Source: Paragordius varius (taxonomy: Eukaryota; Nematomorpha). Taken from it: a stretch of DNA of 64,000 nt. The DNA lies in assembly GCA_964247055.1 (NCBI GenBank), contig OZ176051.1, forward strand, positions 4,092,001 to 4,156,000, read 5' to 3'. The notes beneath the pieces were generated by a model, which saw only the letters and a program-made list of their open reading frames with translations, was not told where the DNA came from and ran no database searches. Each line of letters begins with the position of its first letter. Position 1 is the first letter of the stretch. The position numbers and the translations under genes are program-made. Shown piece after piece: positions 62,301-64,000 of the stretch.

Positions 62301-64000
62301 CTGTTTGTTTGCCGAAAGAGCTAGGAAAGATAATTGTTTTCTTACCTCTGTAATAGGCACGGGGGAATTTATTTTATTATAGCTATTAACATTATTATCG
62401 AAATTATGCATGATTTGTTCTTCACCATACGTAGCTATATGTATAAATTTTTCCCGATTATTTAAATTGTTGGCATTTTTAGCGTAATATGGAGTTTGTT
62501 TAGCGTAATTTATCAATTTTGATTTTACAAGCTGCTCAGAGCAGTTTTCATCTTCAGTCATAGTTGTGTTGTTAGAAAATGAAACATTGTTTTTATTGTT
62601 AATGATAATTTCTTCTTCTTGCTCTTGATTTATTTTACGGTTATCACGGTAATTGGCAAACATTTTGCCATTAGAGTTTTGTTTAAAGTTTGGTGTTTTG
62701 GCACTTGATTGAATGTTAGCTAATCTAAGGCAAAAATATATGGAAAATAAAAATAAATATATTATAGTTTTGGATAATTTAATAAAACAATTTTTTTAGA
62801 TAATAAATTGCAAAATTTTATCAATTTTCATCCAATACGAATTTTTAGAATTATTGTATAAGCTATAAAATTTCCATAAAAGTAGAGAATTAAACTGACC
62901 ATTTTCATTTAAATTTAATTGATAAATTCCTGTTTTCTTAATAAAAAACTATAAAACATTTAAAGAATTTTTTTATTTTACCCATCATTGTTATGACAAG
63001 TAGCACCTTGATACGGAGATTCATAATGGTGATCAGGTCGGGAGCCTAATATATTTATAAAAGGGGGAAATTAATTAATTTTATCATTTTGTTATATTTT
63101 TGCCCAAAATTTAGTTGAGTATTCCATTAAAAAATTGATAAAAACAAATCGAATCAATTAAGATTTAAAAATTTATAGAGTTTATTTAACAGTTAATCGG
63201 TTATAAAATAAGGAAACTTTAAAGTTTGTTGATAAATTATAAAAGCAAAATAAAAAGCATACTCATATTATCATTTCTGTTTGATGATGTCCTAATAGTT
63301 AATTGAGTTAATGATTTGGTCAAATTGTTGTCCCCATGATTAAGGGGTGTAGCCAACTTTGGCGAGGAAGACAGTATCAGATTGCTGGATAAGTCTCGCT
63401 TCAAATTATTCACACTTAATGGGAAATGTAAAATTTATAAAATTAATTTATGTTATATTTTATTACAAAATTTTTAATGAATTTTATTGAAACAGTATCG
63501 ATTCCGAATACTATTGTTAATTTTTCGCGCATTTTCATCGAACAAGACTTGTTCCATAAAAATTTTATTTCAAAAGCAAAAAATTTACAGTTAAAAAAGT
63601 TTTTCCATTGAAAATGTTTGTATTAAATCAAAAAAGTTGCATTCGAAGGAAAAATGTCTTGGTTAAAAAATTAAAAGTAGAAAAAAAACCATAAACACTT
63701 AATTATATTTCAAAAACAAATTTATAAGTTCTTTTGAATATTTGAATTGCCTTTACCTCATATTAGCTGGATTGTCATTAATGTTGACACTTTCTTTCCC
63801 TCCAAGTGTATAATTGGACTGCTGATGAAATGATAGAGGTTCATAGTAAGGTGTATTATTATGGTTATCATTACGGTTTTCATTAAAATTGTGTCTGTTA
63901 TTTATACGAGGGGGAGTTGAGGAGTTTGATTGTTCTGTATTTTGCTTAGATTGAACATTATAATTATTAGGTTTTAAGACAGATTTTTGCACTGCTACTG
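53729..64000 (-). CDS. CAMSAP: CAMSAP/Patronin homolog, 5' partial
   Basis: Cytoplasmic protein that binds and protects microtubule minus ends. Exons from 5' to 3' (high to low): from beyond 64000 to 63757, 63414-63263, 63045-62982, 62724-62229, 61916-61819, 61466-61300, 60984-60749, 60292-60165, 59530-59394, 59117-58761, 58439-58095, 57785-57662, 57401-57310, 57051-56795, 56360-56147, 54516-54327 and 53849-53729. Every junction has GT/AG and compatible phase, giving about 1140 residues in the window. The C-terminus is a CKK domain. A Lys/Glu-rich coiled coil lies before it. The remainder is Asn/Ser-rich. The N-terminal calponin-homology domain expected for the family lies off the window. Exon 57401 uses TTTAG before TAATAAT, and the other nearby AG would break the frame. 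Confidence 0.87.
54517..56146 (-). other. CAMSAP intron inside the CKK domain (1630 bp)
   Basis: It is the longest intron of the gene in this window. The stretch 55230-55800 is slightly less AT-rich and has short open frames on both strands, but none resembles a protein I know. Confidence 0.5.
57310..59117 (-). other. CAMSAP linker exons between coiled coil and CKK
   Basis: Exons 59117-58761, 58439-58095, 57785-57662 and 57401-57310 encode Ser/Asn/Lys-rich sequence with a proline-rich stretch (ISPTPPSSPM) and a Gln/Glu helix (LCQLLRLEQQEMKNN). No fold is recognised. Vertebrate CAMSAPs have an equally variable linker here. Confidence 0.7.
59321..59384. repeat. (TA)32 microsatellite beside a splice donor
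   Basis: A 64-base TA run ends ten bases from the donor of CAMSAP exon 59394-59530 (minus strand), within the intron. On the minus-strand transcript the donor GTAAAAACTTA runs straight into the repeat. Confidence 0.9.
59394..60292 (-). other. CAMSAP coiled-coil exons
   Basis: Exons 60292-60165 and 59530-59394 encode about 88 residues of Lys/Glu/Arg/Gln-rich helix (EETIKKRKENVIAKVIERQA, EMEQKKEDEKLKRQIILAQY). This matches the family's conserved coiled coil, including a RQIILAQYMEKK phrase like the REAIFQQYK-type motif of CAMSAPs (from memory). Confidence 0.75.
59841..60108. mobile_element. CAGT-type MITE, full copy in CAMSAP intron
   Basis: CAGTAAAAATTGAAAATATA at the left pairs with the right end ATTTCAATTTTTACTG. 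Inner blocks CGGACAAAAT and ACGTTTTGTCC also pair, as do AACCACACTTTT and AAGTATGGTTGT. At 268 bp it is the same family as 11854-12154. Confidence 0.75.
60749..64000 (-). other. CAMSAP central region, low-complexity exons
   Basis: Seven exons from the window edge to 60749 encode mainly Asn/Ser-rich disordered sequence. There are short conserved-looking basic patches (SIFRKRLSLSRSVCDLAAK, TPSRSIKNLSF) that could be phosphorylation or binding sites. The reading frame is open to the last base, so the exon at 63757 continues beyond the window. No calponin-homology sequence is present here. Confidence 0.7.

Overview
This window looks like nuclear DNA of an animal: very AT-rich, with many introns, the standard genetic code, and two gene families that in my knowledge are animal-specific (a COUP-TF nuclear receptor and a CAMSAP microtubule minus-end protein). 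The coding sequences diverge fast and carry long Asn/Ser/Lys-rich inserts, even inside folded domains. That suggests a fast-evolving, possibly parasitic, lineage. I cannot name the phylum.

Layout. 1-6914: a tandem array of a Helitron-like element with a 3545-bp higher-order period, ending in a classic Helitron 3' terminus (hairpin plus CTAG). 7028-21998 (+): 24 exons of a TFIIIC110/GTF3C2 homolog, 5' end off the window. It has AT-hook exons, two copies of a three-zinc-finger exon set, an acidic/basic linker and a C-terminal WD40 propeller. Its introns hold MITEs, a hAT-like MITE, a foldback element, an inverted Helitron copy and a tRNA-derived SINE with a perfect 12-bp target duplication. 22080-24092 (-): an intronless tandem-domain tyrosine phosphatase resembling the cytoplasmic half of an R2B receptor phosphatase, convergent with GTF3C2 and apparently overlapping its 3' UTR. 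24093-37888: about 13.8 kb with no gene I can support, holding a decayed mariner and a palindromic MITE. 37889-49419 (+): a COUP-TF homolog in four exons encoding about 1651 residues, with a canonical DNA-binding domain and a very divergent, insert-filled ligand-binding domain. A 24-nt candidate cassette microexon lies in intron 1. 49420-53728: intergenic, with two Helitron copies and a pair of inverted hairpins. 53729-64000 (-): 17 exons of a CAMSAP/Patronin homolog, 5' end off the window, ending in a CKK domain split over four exons.

The genes form two convergent pairs (GTF3C2/PTP and COUP-TF/CAMSAP). They act in unrelated processes: RNA polymerase III transcription, phosphotyrosine signalling, transcriptional control and microtubule organisation. 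Nothing suggests an operon. The exon models were assembled by eye from open frames, GT/AG borders and matching phase across every junction. They are consistent throughout but have not been tested against transcripts.

The items most worth following up are the higher-order Helitron array with its recurrent boundary hairpin, the duplicated zinc-finger exon triplet in TFIIIC110, the giant COUP-TF with its in-phase microexon, the intronless R2B-like phosphatase, and the CKK domain with a long insert.
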